From Tragulus kanchil (taxonomy: Eukaryota; Chordata; Mammalia; Artiodactyla; Tragulidae), in contig JAIOJX010000003.1 of NCBI GenBank assembly GCA_022376925.1, positions 38,921,874-38,985,873 of the forward strand: a stretch of 64,000 nt of DNA, written 5' to 3'. How positions within the stretch are numbered: the stretch's first letter is position 1; each line of letters opens with the position of its first letter. Below the pieces are notes generated by a model. It had not been told where the DNA came from. It was given only the letters and a program-made list of their open reading frames with translations, and ran no database searches. Positions 34,428-46,515 of this stretch are shown one piece after another. A program made the position numbers and the translations under genes.

Positions 34428-34608
34428 TTGAAAGTCAAGTTACTCAGACATGTCCGACTTTTTGCGACCCCACGGATGAGCCATGGAATTCTCCAGACAA
34501 GAATACTGGAGTGGGTAGCCTATCCCTTCTCCAGGATATCCAGGGATCAAACTGGGGTATCCTGCATCTCAGGCAGATGCTTTACCAGCTGAACTACCAG
34601 GGACTCCC
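34428..34608 (-). mobile_element. Bov-tA SINE
   Basis: 'ttactcagacatgtccgact', 'agacaagaatactggagtgg', head 'gaactaccagggactccc'. About 20 bases shorter than usual in the middle. Confidence 0.88.
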
Positions 34609-34870
34609 TCAAGGCCCAAAGCTCATTCATATTCAGATCTCTACAAGAAGTCCATTGGGCTGTGTGGACAAGGAAGTGGTCTGTTTTGCACACTTCAAGA
34701 TGTTAATTTTTCTTTATCAGTCTGCAGAAGAAACAAACACAATACTTTAAAATATCTGTACTCCAATAAAGATGAATAAAATATAATAAGAATTAAAATT
34801 ATAGTCATTTACGGTAAAAATAAAAAGTTATGAACTGTTTCTTTTATACGCGGACTTTTTCTTCCTTTTT

Positions 34871-35113
34871 GAATTTTATCCATTTATTTTCATACATCTT
34901 TATTCTTTTGACCTGTGTGGGTCTCCCATCCCAGTGGCCTCTCTCGTTGCAGAACACTGTTCTGAGTGCATGCGCTCCAGAGCGCTGGCTCGCAATTGGA
35001 CATACTGGCCCAGCCGTTTGGCGGTACGCGGGATCTTCCTGGACCAGGAATCGAACCGTGCCCCCTGCACTACGAGGCAGACTCTTTACCCACTGGACTG
35101 CTCAGGAAGCCCT
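34871..35113 (-). mobile_element. GC-rich SINE subtype (third copy)
   Basis: Third copy of the 32662 element, with its tail side shortened at the D8 junction. Confidence 0.88.
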
Positions 35114-35501
35114 CCTTTTTTTTTTCATACTTTCTGTGAAGTAGTGGTAAGTTACATTTAGACTTGAAACATTTTGTGCATTTGATTAACATGCCTTTGT
35201 ATGTTGTCTGTTGATCTCTTGTAAATTTTCCAATCCAGACTTTTTTCTGTTGTACCAATCATAAATCACACGTTAGATGAAGGGAATATTGACAGTACTG
35301 GATGTGACTCTGGGTGAGCAGCTGCTGTGGGCTGGCTGGTTTTAGTGCTTGGTCATAAATGACTTTACAGTTTAGAAAGCATTTTGCAGATATTATCTCA
35401 TTGGATCCTTACAATGGTTTCTGAGAAAAATACAATGAATGTTATTATGTTTTCTCGGTCCAAATGAGGAAATAATGGACTCAAGGGCCATTTGAAATTT
35501 T

Positions 35502-35682
35502 GAAAGTCAAGTTACTCAGACATGTCCGACTTTTTGCGACCCCACGGATGAGCCATGGAATTCTCCAGACAAGAATACTGGAGTGGGTAGCCTATCCCTT
35601 CTCCAGGATATCCAGGGATCAAACTGGGGTATCCTGCATCTCAGGCAGATGCTTTACCAGCTGAACTACCAGGGGCTCCCTT
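35502..35682 (-). mobile_element. Bov-tA SINE (D8 copy 2)
   Basis: Duplicate of 34428-34608 (gggactccc becomes ggggctccc). Confidence 0.88.
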
Positions 35683-36124
35683 CAAGGCCCAAAGCTCATT
35701 CATATTCAGATCTCTACAAGAAGTCCATTGGGCTGTGTGGACAAGGAAGTGGTCTGTTTTGCACACTTCAAGATGTTAATTTTTCTTTATCAGTCTGCAG
35801 CAGAAACTAACACAATACTGTAAAATATCTGTACTCCAATAAAGATGAATAAAAATATAATAAGAATTAAAATTATAGTCATTTACGGTAAAAATAAAAA
35901 AAGTTATTTGGGAACAGCTTGAGCATTTTCCAGAACAGTGCTGTGCATTGTTCTCTATGCTGTATGGGAGACAAAAGCACAGCACACAGCTGTAGAGTCT
36001 TTCAAATTCTGTAAAGATTAAAGGGGAGAAATAGCAGTATCTGTGTGCTTATATTCTTTGATGTCTGCATGTGAAAGAAATGTCATTAGAAAATTCTAGT
36101 TTCAATATAGTGTGAGGCAAAGGC

Positions 36125-36340
36125 ATGGACTTTAGGATTCATAGAATCTTGTTGCCAACCCTTAGCTCTTCCAGGGGTTAAAAGTCTGTGACCTTGAGCA
36201 AGTGACTTCTTTCTGAGTGTTGTTTAGATAATACAGAAGATTGTATCTAGTCGCAGAGAGTTTGTGGGGATTCAAGGAGATCATATACATAAAGAACCTG
36301 GAGAATCTTCTGGTTCTTTTCATAGGAAGCAGTGAGTAAG
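36125..36340 (+). mobile_element. MIR-type SINE fossil
   Basis: 'ctgtgaccttgagcaagtga' followed by 'ttcaaggagatcatatacat', in MIR order (sense). Copy at about 37224-37439. Confidence 0.7.
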
Positions 36341-36648
36341 TGGTTGTCACTCATATATTTTCCTTGCAGTACTGAAATATAAAAAGTCATAAGTAATTCA
36401 CATTGCAAATTAATATATTAACACAGTAGTCACACAGAACTTGAAATTAGGTTTATAAAAAACGTAAAAACTGCTGGCTTAAAATCATCAACACTACAAG
36501 CAGAGACATTTGATTTTGTTCATTTTTTTTCTCCTTTGAATTATGTTATTGGTCTTTAGATGGTTTATAGACAAGCCATGGAATACATCATAGCTTTTTT
36601 AAGCCCAAGATTCCACATTCATCAAGGTGTTCAATAAAATAATGTAAT
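36341..36648. other. Unique sequence in D9
   Basis: AT-rich, nothing recognised. Repeats at about 37440-37747. Confidence 0.4.
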
Positions 36649-36846
36649 GAAGTGAAGTGAAGGTCACTCAGTTGTGTCTGACTCTTTGTGATACTGTGGA
36701 CTATAGACACCAGGCTCCTCTGTCCATGGGATTCTCCAGGCAAGAATACCGGAGTGGGTAGCCACTTCCTTCTTCAGGGGATCTTCCTGACCCAGGGATT
36801 GAACCTGGGTCTCCTGCATTGCAGGCGAATTCTTTACCATTTGAGC
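36649..36846 (-). mobile_element. Bov-tA SINE
   Basis: 'gtcactcagttgtgtctgac', 'ggcaagaataccggagtggg', head 'tctttaccatttgagcc', truncated before the usual 'accagggaagcc'. Confidence 0.9.
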
Positions 36847-37747
36847 CTCATGATTTCTTATTTACATTATGAAATGATTAAACTTTTGAAGTCCTTTTGC
36901 CCTATTCTTTTACACTGTATTATTCTCTTATCTCTTACACTTATGATCACAATGTTTTTTCTTAACTAAGGAGCACCATTTGACATATAATACCAATCTC
37001 TAAATAATAGTATTATTATTGTTAGGAACTAAATATTACTTTATTAGCAACTAACTGCTATTTTGGAGAAGGAACTGGCACAGCACACAGCTGTAGAGTC
37101 TTTCAAATTCTGTAAAGATTAAAGGAGAAATAGCAGTATCTGTGTGCTTATATTCTTTGATGTCTGCATGTGAAAGAAATGTCATTAGAAAATTCTAGTT
37201 TCAATATAGTGTGAGGCAAAGGCATGGACTTTAGGATTCATAGAATCTTGTTGCCAACCCTTAGCTCTTCCAGGGGTTAAAAGTCTGTGACCTTGAGCAA
37301 GTGACTTCTTTCTGAGTGTTGTTTAGATAATACAGAAGATTGTATCTAGTCGCAGAGAGTTTGTGGGGATTCAAGGAGATCATATACATAAAGAACCTGG
37401 AGAATCTTCTGGTTCTTTTCATAGGAAGCAGTGAGTAAGTGGTTGTCACTCATATATTTTCCTTGCAGTACTGAAATATAAAAAGTCATAAGTAATTCAC
37501 ATTGCAAATTAATATATTAACACAGTAGTCACACAGAACTTGAAATTAGGTTTATAAAAAACGTAAAAACTGCTGGCTTAAAATCATCAACACTACAAGC
37601 AGAGACATTTGATTTTGTTCATTTTTTTTCTCCTTTGAATTATGTTATTGGTCTTTAGATGGTTTATAGACAAGCCATGGAATACATCATAGCTTTTTTA
37701 AGCCCAAGATTCCACATTCATCAAGGTGTTCAATAAAATAATGTAAT

Positions 37748-37946
37748 GAAGTGAAGTGAAGGTCACTCAGTTGTGTCTGACTCTTTGTGATACTGTGGAC
37801 TATAGACAGCCAGGCTCCTCTGTCCATGGGATTCTCCAGGCAAGAATACCGGAGTGGGTAGCCACTTCCTTCTTCAGGGGATCTTCCTGACCCAGGGATT
37901 GAACCTGGGTCTCCTGCATTGCAGGCGAATTCTTTACCATTTGAGC
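37748..37946 (-). mobile_element. Bov-tA SINE (D9 copy 2)
   Basis: Duplicate of 36649-36846. Confidence 0.9.
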
Positions 37947-38164
37947 CTCATGATTTCTTATTTACATTATGAAATGATTAAACTTTTGAAGTCCTTTTGC
38001 CCTATTCTTTTACACTGTATTATTCTCTTATCTCTTACACTTATGATCACAATGTTTTTTCTTAACTAAGGAGCACCATTTGACATATAATACCAATCTC
38101 TAAATAATAGTATTATTATTGTTAGGAACTAAATATTACTTTATTAGCAACTAACTGCTATTTT

Positions 38165-38282
38165 GGAGAAGGAACTGGCAGCCCACTCCAGTAATCTGGC
38201 CTGGAAATTCCATGGACAGAGGAGCCTGGCGGACTACTGGTCCATAGGGTCACAAAAAGTCAGACACAACTGAGCTACTAAA
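38165..38282 (+). mobile_element. Bov-tA fragment
   Basis: 'ggcagcccactccagtaatc', 'catggacagaggagcctggc', 'agtcagacacaactgagcta'. Head missing. Copy at 39276-39393. Confidence 0.87.
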
Positions 38283-38466
38283 CAACACCAGAAACTGTTT
38301 TACTTCCTTGAGCATTTGGAAATGCCTAATATCTGTGGTTACTTTGCCTTTGTTCTCTGTGACTCTAATAGCTAATGCTTTTTTCAGGTGTTTGTTTTTT
38401 CCCTAGTTTATCTGCTTGTAAAATGCTTCACACAGACTTCAGAAGTTACCCCCTTGTTATGCTTCT

Positions 38467-38685
38467 GTGTGTGCTGAGTCGCTTCCGTTGTGTCTGACTT
38501 TGCAACCCAAAGAATGGTAGCCCACCAGGCTCCTCGGTCCATGGAATTCTCCAGTCAAGAGTGCTGATGTGTGTTGCTGTGCCCTCCTCTAGAGGATCTT
38601 CCTGACCCAGGGATCGAACCCATGACTCTTAGGTCTGTCTCCTTGGCAGGCGGGTTCTTTAACCAACACCACCACCTGGGAAGCC
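38467..38685 (-). mobile_element. Bov-tA SINE
   Basis: 'gctgagtcgcttccgttgtg', 'ccagtcaagagtgctgatgt', head 'ccaccacctgggaagcc'. Copy at 39578-39796, where the left edge has lost a few bases. Confidence 0.89.
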
Positions 38686-38770
38686 ATGTTATACTTCTGT
38701 GTCCTTCTAATTCCCTCCACCTGGGTTTCAGCGTCGTGGTGGTCTGAAGTGCTTGATGCAGCAGGTGAAG

Positions 38771-38961
38771 ACCTTCCTGGTCTCTGTGATGGCTACGCAA
38801 GCAGAAGACCCAGATTCAATCCCTTGGTCAGGAAGATCCCCTGGAGAAGGGAATGACAACCTACTCCAGTATTCTTGCCTGGAGCATCCCACGGACAGAG
38901 GGGCCTAGAGGACTACAGACCATGGGGTCACAGAGTTGGATATGACCGAGCAACTAACACT
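38771..38961 (+). mobile_element. Bov-tA SINE, diverged head
   Basis: 'ccttcctggtctctgtgatg', 'ggtcaggaagatcccctgga', 'ctccagtattcttgcctgga', 'atgaccgagcaactaac'. Copy at 39882-40072. Confidence 0.88.
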
Positions 38962-39275
38962 TTCACACACACGATTCCAAGTAGGGTAAGAAGCAAATGC
39001 AAAGTGCTTTCAGGGATGAGACAGAAGAAGAAGGCATATCTCTGCTCAGTGAGGGGCAGAGCCTCCTTGGTATTCGGATGAGCTTTCTTCCTTTTCCCTT
39101 AGTTGAGAATCACTGATGTAGAACTCCTTTCCCTATTCTTTTACATTTTTTTTTGTGATCACAATGTTTTTTCTTAACTAAGGAGCACCATTTGACATAT
39201 AATACCAATCTCTAAATAATAGTATTATTATTGTTAGGAACTAAATATTACTTTATTAGCAACTAACTGCTATTT

Positions 39276-39393
39276 TGGAGAAGGAACTGGCAGCCCACTC
39301 CAGTAATCTGGCCTGGAAATTCCATGGACAGAGGAGCCTGGCGGACTACTGGTCCATAGGGTCACAAAAAGTCAGACACAACTGAGCTACTAA
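39276..39393 (+). mobile_element. Bov-tA fragment (D10 copy 2)
   Basis: Duplicate of 38165-38282. Confidence 0.87.
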
Positions 39394-39577
39394 ACAACAC
39401 CAGAAACTGTTTTACTTCCTTGAGCATTTGGAAATGCCTAATATCTGTGGTTACTTTGCCTTTGTTCTCTGTGACTCTAATAGCTAATGCTTTTTTCAGG
39501 TGTTTGTTTTTTCCCTAGTTTATCTGCTTGTAAAATGCTTCACACAGACTTCAGAAGTTACCCCCTTGTTATGCTTC

Positions 39578-39796
39578 TGTGTGTGCTGAGTCCCCTCGTT
39601 GTGTCTGACTTTGCAACCCAAAGAATGGTAGCCCACCAGGCTCCTCGGTCCATGGAATTCTCCAGTCAAGAGTGCTGATGTGTGTTGCTGTGCCCTCCTC
39701 TAGAGGATCTTCCTGACCCAGGGATCGAACCCATGACTCTTAGGTCTGTCTCCTTGGCAGGCGGGTTCTTTAACCAACACCACCACCTGGGAAGCC
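39578..39796 (-). mobile_element. Bov-tA SINE (D10 copy 2)
   Basis: Duplicate of 38467-38685 ('gtcgcttccgttg' shortened to 'gtcccctcgttg'). Confidence 0.89.
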
Positions 39797-39881
39797 ATGT
39801 TATACTTCTGTGTCCTTCTAATTCCCTCCACCTGGGTTTCAGCGTCGTGGTGGTCTGAAGTGCTTGATGCAGCAGGTGAAG

Positions 39882-40072
39882 ACCTTCCTGGTCTCTGTGA
39901 TGGCTACGCAAGCAGAAGACCCAGATTCAATCCCTTGGTCAGGAAGATCCCCTGGAGAAGGGAATGACAACCTACTCCAGTATTCTTGCCTGGAGCATCC
40001 CACGGACAGAGGGGCCTAGAGGACTACAGACCATGGGGTCACAGAGTTGGATATGACCGAGCAACTAACACT
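39882..40072 (+). mobile_element. Bov-tA SINE (D10 copy 2)
   Basis: Duplicate of 38771-38961. Confidence 0.88.
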
Positions 40073-40236
40073 TTCACACACACGATTCCAAGTAGGGTAA
40101 GAAGCAAATGCAAAGTGCTTTCAGGGATGAGACAGAAGAAGAAGGCATATCTCTGCTCAGTGAGGGGCAGAGCCTCCTTGGGTATTCGGATGAGCTTTCT
40201 TCCTTTTCCCTTAGTTGAGAATCACTGATGTAGAAC

Positions 40237-40725
40237 AAGGAAAGAGGAAGAAGCCCTTCTACTACTTCAGTTATGGCTTCAGCTTTGGAATGGTGGCTGG
40301 AAATCAGGGTTTGATAGGTGCTTGGTTGACGTCTGATGAGAGCCAAGTCCCCCCGTAATCCGGACATGTTATGCTGAGAATTTTCCCAGCCATTTGCTTA
40401 ATGTTGCCTATACTCAGAAGTGTGCTTTGATTTATATTTGATTATGTTTTTGTTTCATCTAATGCTATCTTTAGTACTTTCAGATGATTCTAACCAAAGT
40501 CCTGAAACAATGTCTGAATTCATATGACAGTGCAAACATTACCTTGTTAAACACCAGACAGCTGACAAATCTAACTGCCTTTGTATCTATAAATCTGATG
40601 TTCATTTTCTTTTAGTAAACTTTAGAAACTCTGTGACAAAACTTGCCTTTTAAGTTCTTGATGGTTAAACTCAACAGGAAACAGAGCAGTTACACAGTTA
40701 TGTGTCAGTGACTCACTGTGGTCCC
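40237..40725. other. Unique sequence
   Basis: No supported gene or repeat. Confidence 0.4.
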
Positions 40726-40928
40726 TGTATTCTCTTTCTCATCTGCCCACATTCAAGGAGGCGCCTCTAAGCCAGAAGTAACTAGTTCCTTACAGAAGCC
40801 CAGAGGAGCTGTGATGATATTTGCAGAATAAACAAAGCAGCGATTCCCTGTAGCAGTTTATCCACAGAGGCACTCTTCATCAGGCGGAGTGGTGCTGCTG
40901 TTTTCAGCAGAGACCAGCACTCCAAATA

Positions 40929-41131
40929 AGGAGCTGCCTGGTGGTCAGACGGTGAGAATCTGCCTGCAACACAAGAGACCCAGGTTTGATCCCTAGGTTG
41001 GAAAGGTCCCCTGGAGAGAGGAATGGTGACCCTCTTGTATATCCTTGCCTGGAGAATGCCATGAACAGGAGAGCCTGGCCGGCTACAGTTCACAGGGTGG
41101 CAAAGAGTCAGACATGACTGAGCAACTAGCG
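40929..41131 (+). mobile_element. Bov-tA SINE
   Basis: 'agctgcctggtggtcagacg', 'ggttggaaaggtcccctgga', 'agacatgactgagcaactag'. Copy at 42054-42256, whose following flank lost about 18 bases. Confidence 0.9.
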
Positions 41132-41449
41132 CTTGCTTAGGACCCCAGAAAAAAGGTCTCAGCCTCAGCACCATACGGAGCCAGCACTGTTTTCTGTATA
41201 TATATGTATTTTTTTCTGTCACCTTTCACTATCCTCTTTTCATTTTCACCCCCCACCAGTCAATCATGCATAAGTCTAAATGTTAGTTTTATATTATATT
41301 CTTGAACCCAAAATAGGTGATTGTACGCTTGTCTTTTAATTTGGGGTATTCTTACATTGCTGTATTTTTATTACTGATGATCATTAGACTCTTCATTATA
41401 ATAGCATTATATTAGGATCGTCATTATAAGAACTTTATTTCTAGCGACC
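41132..41449. other. Unique sequence in D11
   Basis: Nothing recognised. Repeats at about 42257-42560. Confidence 0.4.
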
Positions 41450-41622
41450 ACATGACTAACATTTATTAGCATTGATGACATGCTAGATTCTCTACTGGAC
41501 ATTTAGTTCGAAGACTATTCTGTGGACGAGATTATTATGAGCACTGGTTCACAGTCTTAGATGAACAAGCTGAGGTTTTAAGAGGTTAACTGTGAAATGG
41601 CATTTGGTAAAAAACCAAATAC
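41450..41622 (+). mobile_element. MIR-type SINE fossil
   Basis: 'taacatttattagcattgat', 'gacatgctagattctctact', 'atgaacaagctgaggtttta' in MIR order. Copy at about 42567-42739. Confidence 0.65.
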
Positions 41623-42053
41623 CACTTCCTCATCTTCAAGACCTGACGTACTTGCTTTGAGGTTACTCATTATATAATTGAGGAACTTCCACAAAATATG
41701 CAGGTATAGTATATATTATGATGTTTATAAAGTATCCAAGTGTTATCATTATTTGGGTAGCCTTAAAATAGAAATTATGACTAATAATACTACATTTAAA
41801 TTACTGAGCTTAAACCCTAACATGCTCTGTTAAAATACAGAGTTTTAACGCCCCCCTTTGTATTCTCTTTCTCATCTGAAAGGAGGCGCCTCTAAGCCAG
41901 AAGTAACTAGTTCCTTACAGAAGCCCAGAGGAGCTGTGATGATATTTGCAGAATAAACAAAGCAGCGATTCCCTGTAGCAGTTTATCCACAGAGGCACTC
42001 TTCATCAGGCGGAGTGGTGCTGCTGTTTTAGCAGAGACCAGCACTCCAAATAA

Positions 42054-42256
42054 GGAGCTGCCTGGTGGTCAGACGGTGAGAATCTGCCTGCAACACAAGA
42101 GACCCAGGTTTGATCCCTAGGTTGGAAAGGTCCCCTGGAGAGAGGAATGGTGACCCTCTTGTATATCCTTGCCTGGAGAATGCCATGAACAGGAGAGCCT
42201 GGCCGGCTACAGTTCACAGGGTGGCAAAGAGTCAGACATGACTGAGCAACTAGCGC
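42054..42256 (+). mobile_element. Bov-tA SINE (D11 copy 2)
   Basis: Duplicate of 40929-41131. Confidence 0.9.
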
Positions 42257-42985
42257 TTTTAGAAAAAAGGTCTCAGCCTCAGCACCATACGGAGCCAGCA
42301 CTGTTTTCTGTATATATATGTATTTTTTTCTGTCACCTTTCACTATCCTCTTTTCATTTTCACCCCCCACCAGTCAATCATGCATAAGTCTAAATGTTAG
42401 TTTTATATTATATTCTTGAACCCAAAATAGGTGATTGTACGCTTGTCTTTTAATTTGGGGTATTCTTACATTGCTGTATTTTTATTACTGATGATCATTA
42501 GACTCTTCATTATAATAGCATTATATTAGGATCGTCATTATAAGAACTTTATTTCTAGCGACCACATGACTAACATTTATTAGCATTGATGACATGCTAG
42601 ATTCTCTACTGGACATTTAGTTCGAAGACTATTCTGTGGACGAGATTATTATGAGCACTGGTTCACAGTCTTAGATGAACAAGCTGAGGTTTTAAGAGGT
42701 TAACTGTGAAATGGCATTTGGTAAAAAACCAAATACCACTTCCTCATCTTCAAGACCTGACGTACTTGCTTTGAGGTTACTCATTATATAATTGAGGAAC
42801 TTCCACAAAATATGCAGGTATAGTATATATTATGATGTTTATAAAGTATCCAAGTGTTATCATTATTTGGGTAGCCTTAAAATAGAAATTATGACTAATA
42901 ATACTACATTTAATTCTGTTCTCTTTGTCATGTTGACTGAGCTTAAATCCCGAGCGTAGCCACACTGCTCTGTTAGATACAAGAT

Positions 42986-43439
42986 GGGTAACAGAGTTTT
43001 ATTTGTCGTTTTTATGGATGAAACAGACACATAAACTATATCATAGATCATATTGGTAACATTGCTATGCTTTGTGTGTGGGGAGAGGAATTGCAGTGGG
43101 AACAGGGAGAATGTGATGATAGATTCTTACTGCCAGGATTGGGGAAGGCTATAGAGTCTGTCACTTTATTGAATTGAACTTGTTAAAGCTTGCGATTTTA
43201 AATTAGTTCAGATTGTCATGACTATGTAATTTTCCAACAAAGTCATTGAACACTATCTGCACTGTGGATACGTAGACTTGAGTTGTGGCCAAGAAAATAT
43301 TATATTTATAATCTCCTTAGAGAGATTAAAAATATAATGCAAAAATGAAATGCTTTTGAAGTGCCTGTGGAGGGGAGCTATTTGAATTTTTTGTAGAAAC
43401 GCAGTTACCACTGTTTTCGTTTTTGAGATCGATTGCAAG
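42986..43439. other. Unique sequence
   Basis: No supported feature. Confidence 0.4.
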
Positions 43440-43545
43440 CGTGTGTGAAGTCGCTTCAGCTGTGTCCGACTCTTTGGGACCCTGTGGATCATAGCCCACC
43501 AGACTCCTCTGTCCACAGGATTTCTCACCCAAGAGTACTGAGAAA
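43440..43545 (-). mobile_element. Bov-tA fragment
   Basis: 'gtgtgaagtcgcttcagctg', 'tgtccgactctttgggaccc', 'cccaagagtactgagaaac'. Head half missing. Confidence 0.85.
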
Positions 43546-43606
43546 CCCCTTGAGATTGATTAGCTTTTGGTTTGGGGAAAGTAAGAACATTAGAATCATT
43601 TCTCCA

Positions 43607-43938
43607 TATTTTTTTTTTTTAAAGATTTATTTATTTATTTTGCGTGGGGTGGGGTGGTGGGGAGGGAGGGGGGTGGGCGGGCCACTTCTATTGGTCTTTC
43701 ATTTGTCTAGTTTCATCCATCCTTGTTCTTTGGCCCGTGTGGGCCTCCCATCGCGGTGGTGTCTGTTGTCGCAGAGCACCGGCTCTGGGCGCATGCGCTC
43801 CAGAGCTCCGGCTCGGTAATTGGACACATCGGTCCAGTTGCTCCGCGGCACGTGGGATCTTCCCAGGCCAGGGCTCGAACCGGCGCCCCTTGCACTGCAA
43901 GGCGGTGTCCTTACCCACTGGACCACCAGGGAAGCCCC
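43607..43938 (-). mobile_element. GC-rich SINE with TSD
   Basis: Full-length antisense copy with G-rich block and CpG-rich body. The 11-base repeat tcatttctcca is at 43596-43606 and 43939-43949. One of the least decayed members. Confidence 0.94.
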
Positions 43939-43949
43939 TCATTTCTCCA

Positions 43950-44854
43950 CATTAATTTGTGGTTTCTTTGTGGCATGGATTTGGTACCTACTCTGGAAAA
44001 TATGATTTTTACATGAGTCCCCAGGGTAAAGGCAGTTGCTTCTACTGTATCAGTTTTGTATATTGTTTTATATACAAAGGTAGAGTTTTTTTGTCCTTAA
44101 AGGCACGGATCGTGTCTTAATCTCTCTCTCTCTCTCTTTTTTTAATCACCTAGCATTTAGCAAAGCACCTGGGTAATAGAACGTGATCATTTGATCACTG
44201 AGTGTGAATGGATATTAAAATATGGTGGTACAGACATAGGTTCAGGCTTCATTGTATGTTTCTTGCTTTTGGGGTAGACTTCACATCCCTCAGAGCACAC
44301 ACAGTGGCTTTTTTTTTTCCTTCTAAAATTTAATTGTGTCAGTCACTCCACTACATAACCTCCTGTTTGGTTTCTTATTACTTGAAAGATGAAGTCCAAC
44401 TTTACGCATGACTTACGGCCCACTTCATGATGAGACCTGATTCAGTGGAGCCTCAGACTTCTCCAGGGACCTAATCCTCCTTGAAGACTTAGCCAGTGCG
44501 TTTGTGTACCTACCCCCTGCAGCTCGAATGCAAGTGTCCTTCTCTTGTTCCCAAAGGGCTTATCATGTTATCATAAATGTTTACTCATTTGTATGATTCT
44601 TTGGAATTACTTGAAGATAAGGCTTTCTGCCTTGATGATGCATTTATACTGTTCATCTTTTAAATACCAAAGTTTGACAAGTGGTGGATCAGACAGTGCT
44701 TATTGAAGGATGATGAACTATCCTCAGACTTCCGCATACAGTCAGCCATTGATTTTACCATTTATTATATTATTTTCTACATAGTTTTGAATGTTACATA
44801 TATGCAAGCTTTGTTTCATGCTGACAATTTGTATAGGTAATTAATAAAAACGAG
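43950..44854. other. Mostly unique; (TC)n and L2-like scraps
   Basis: (TC)n at about 44119-44138, L2-like 'catttagcaaagcacctggg' at about 44153, and a diverged L2-like part near 44370-44560. No gene. Confidence 0.4.
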
Positions 44855-45345
44855 TCAATTAGTTTCCTATTGCTACTGTTACCAACTACCGAGGACTTAG
44901 AGGCTTAAAAGAGCACAGATGTATTGAGTTTCAGCTCTGGAAGTCAGAAGTCTGAAATAGGTCTTGGAGACTCAAGGGTTGGCAGGGCTGCTTTCTTTCT
45001 GGAAGCAGAAAAATCTGGAAGGGAGACTCTGCCCCTGGCCTTTCCTAGCTTCGGGAGGCTGCCTGCATTCCTTGTCTTGTGGCCCCCTTCTAGCCATTGC
45101 GTCATGGCAGCATCTGCTTCTACCCTGCTGTCTCCGTCTCTGACTGCCTTGCCTCTCTCCTCTCCTTATCAGACCCCTGTGATTACGTTGGTCTCACTGG
45201 GAGAATCCAGGGTAATCTATCTCAAGATCCTTAATGTAATCACACCTGCAAAGTCCCTTTTACTTTGTAAAATAGTGGAGATTAGAAAATGAATATCTTT
45301 GAGGGGAGGCATTATTCGGCCTACCCCTGATTAAACTCTCTTAAA
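44855..45345 (+). mobile_element. Ancient mammalian repeat (family not assigned)
   Basis: Starts 'attagtttcctattgctact', continues 'ggcttaaaagagcacagatg', 'cagctctggaagtcagaagt', and ends with a 'taatcacacctgcaaagtcc' segment. Same family as 55958-56372 and 61945-62285. A 122-codon frame across it is incidental. Confidence 0.65.
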
Positions 45346-45510
45346 AACTTGTTTTCCTAAACAAGCAATAAAGCAGAAATAGTCATTAGGGAGAAGTAAA
45401 TGAAGGAGACTAGTTAAGGAGTGCATTCTAAGCAACCACAAATGAAGAATTCATCTATTTATGCTAAGATAAAGATATAGTCAGTGATTTATAATTTCTG
45501 TGAAATATTC

Positions 45511-46515
45511 TCCATATTAGACAACCTTATTATTATGTATAATTTATATATTATTTTAGATTGAGTAGTGTAATTTGTATTGGAGGCAGAACACTAGGTT
45601 AGAAGATAAAGCATTTTAGGTTTTCAGTTATGAGCAGCATATTCAGGCTTAGGACACAGTATAAATATGAACTATTGAAAGTAAAAAACATAAATTTTAT
45701 CACAGTACTTGACCTTCAATGAATACAAATCAGCATAAGATAATGTAAGAGCTAAAGTATATGTATGAAATTTAGCATGCAGATGTTTAGGTATAGCAAA
45801 TCTCACTTGCAGTTTTCATCAAGAAACTGAAGTTAGCTCTTGGGTGAGGACAAGGCAATTTTTCTGGAGATTTTATCTTTGGGAAATATATTTATAGAAC
45901 TTTCGAAGAGAAGCATTAATCATTATGTTGCTTGAGCTTATCTATAGCTGCAGCAGCTACACTGTTTGCTCTCAAAATACGTGGCACTCCAAATGCTACA
46001 GCACATTAAATATTTGGTACGAAAAATTGTACCTCTCTGCCTAAACTACCTCAAACTAAATATTTTTATCTCATATTTTATGGCCTGTTTTACTGTACAG
46101 GCACACAACTATGGGAAACTGTTTCTATGTTTTCTAAAATATGAATCTAAGGGAATTGGATTAGCTACTGTTTATCCATAGTTGATAAAGTAGCTCTTAA
46201 ACAGCTACAAAGAGTAAGTGAAGAGACTTGCCGTGCTTTGGAATGAAAATCGTAGCATTGCAAAAAGTGTTCCAAAATATTATGCTGTTTATAACTTGAA
46301 TTTTCAGTGTTCGGGTATAAGAATTTTCCATGTGTTTGCCTTTTAGATCTACCACTGTTAAGGAATTCAGTTACAGGTTTGGTAGCTGTGATTCCTAAAG
46401 CAATAGGTGCCTGGGAGAATGTTGTTTGCCCCATTTTATACAATGCGGGTGGGACACTTTCATTTCCCCATCTTTAGGCAGTTACAAGTGACTGTGCTTT
46501 CTTTTTTGTTTTTTG
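45511..46515. other. Unique sequence in D12
   Basis: 1 kb of AT-rich DNA without recognised repeats or coding signal. Repeated at 46621-47613. Confidence 0.45.

Larger units (their letters stand above)
33770..35890. repeat. Tandem duplication D8, 1074-bp period
   Basis: 'tatccatttattttcatac' at 33803 and 34877, and 'atttacggta' at 34807 and 35881, give 1074. The start of copy 2 (34840-34880) is compressed relative to copy 1. Overlaps D7 copy 2, so the SINE occurs three times. Confidence 0.95.
35977..38180. repeat. Tandem duplication D9, 1100-1101-bp period
   Basis: 'gcacagcacacag' at 35977 and 37078. The short word gca is shared at the junction and at 38178. Contains a MIR, unique sequence and a Bov-tA. 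Differences are tiny indels (aaaggggag/aaaggag; gacacc/gacagcc). Confidence 0.96.
37994..40236. repeat. Tandem duplication D10, 1112-bp period
   Basis: Copy 1 ends 'tgatgtagaac' at 39124; copy 2 ends with the same word at 40236. 'gatcacaatg' is at 38045 and 39157. The first ~30 bases of copy 2 ('tcctttccctattctttta') match 37994-38015 but skip about 30 bases, so the edge is degraded. Overlaps D9, giving three copies of 'gatcacaatg..ggagaaggaactggc'. Confidence 0.95.
40726..42985. repeat. Tandem duplication D11, about 1125-bp period
   Basis: 'tgtattctctttctcatctg' at 40726 and 41859, offset then 1125 from 'aggaggcgcctc'. The end of copy 1 (41795-41856) is a shortened version of 42912-42985: 'gagcttaaaccc', 'gctctgtta', 'acagagtttta' keep order with gaps. 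The start of copy 2 also lacks 8 bases. Confidence 0.95.

Noticed and set aside
44924..45292. 122-codon frame suggesting a protein
   Set aside because: It lies on an ancient interspersed repeat that occurs twice more in the window.
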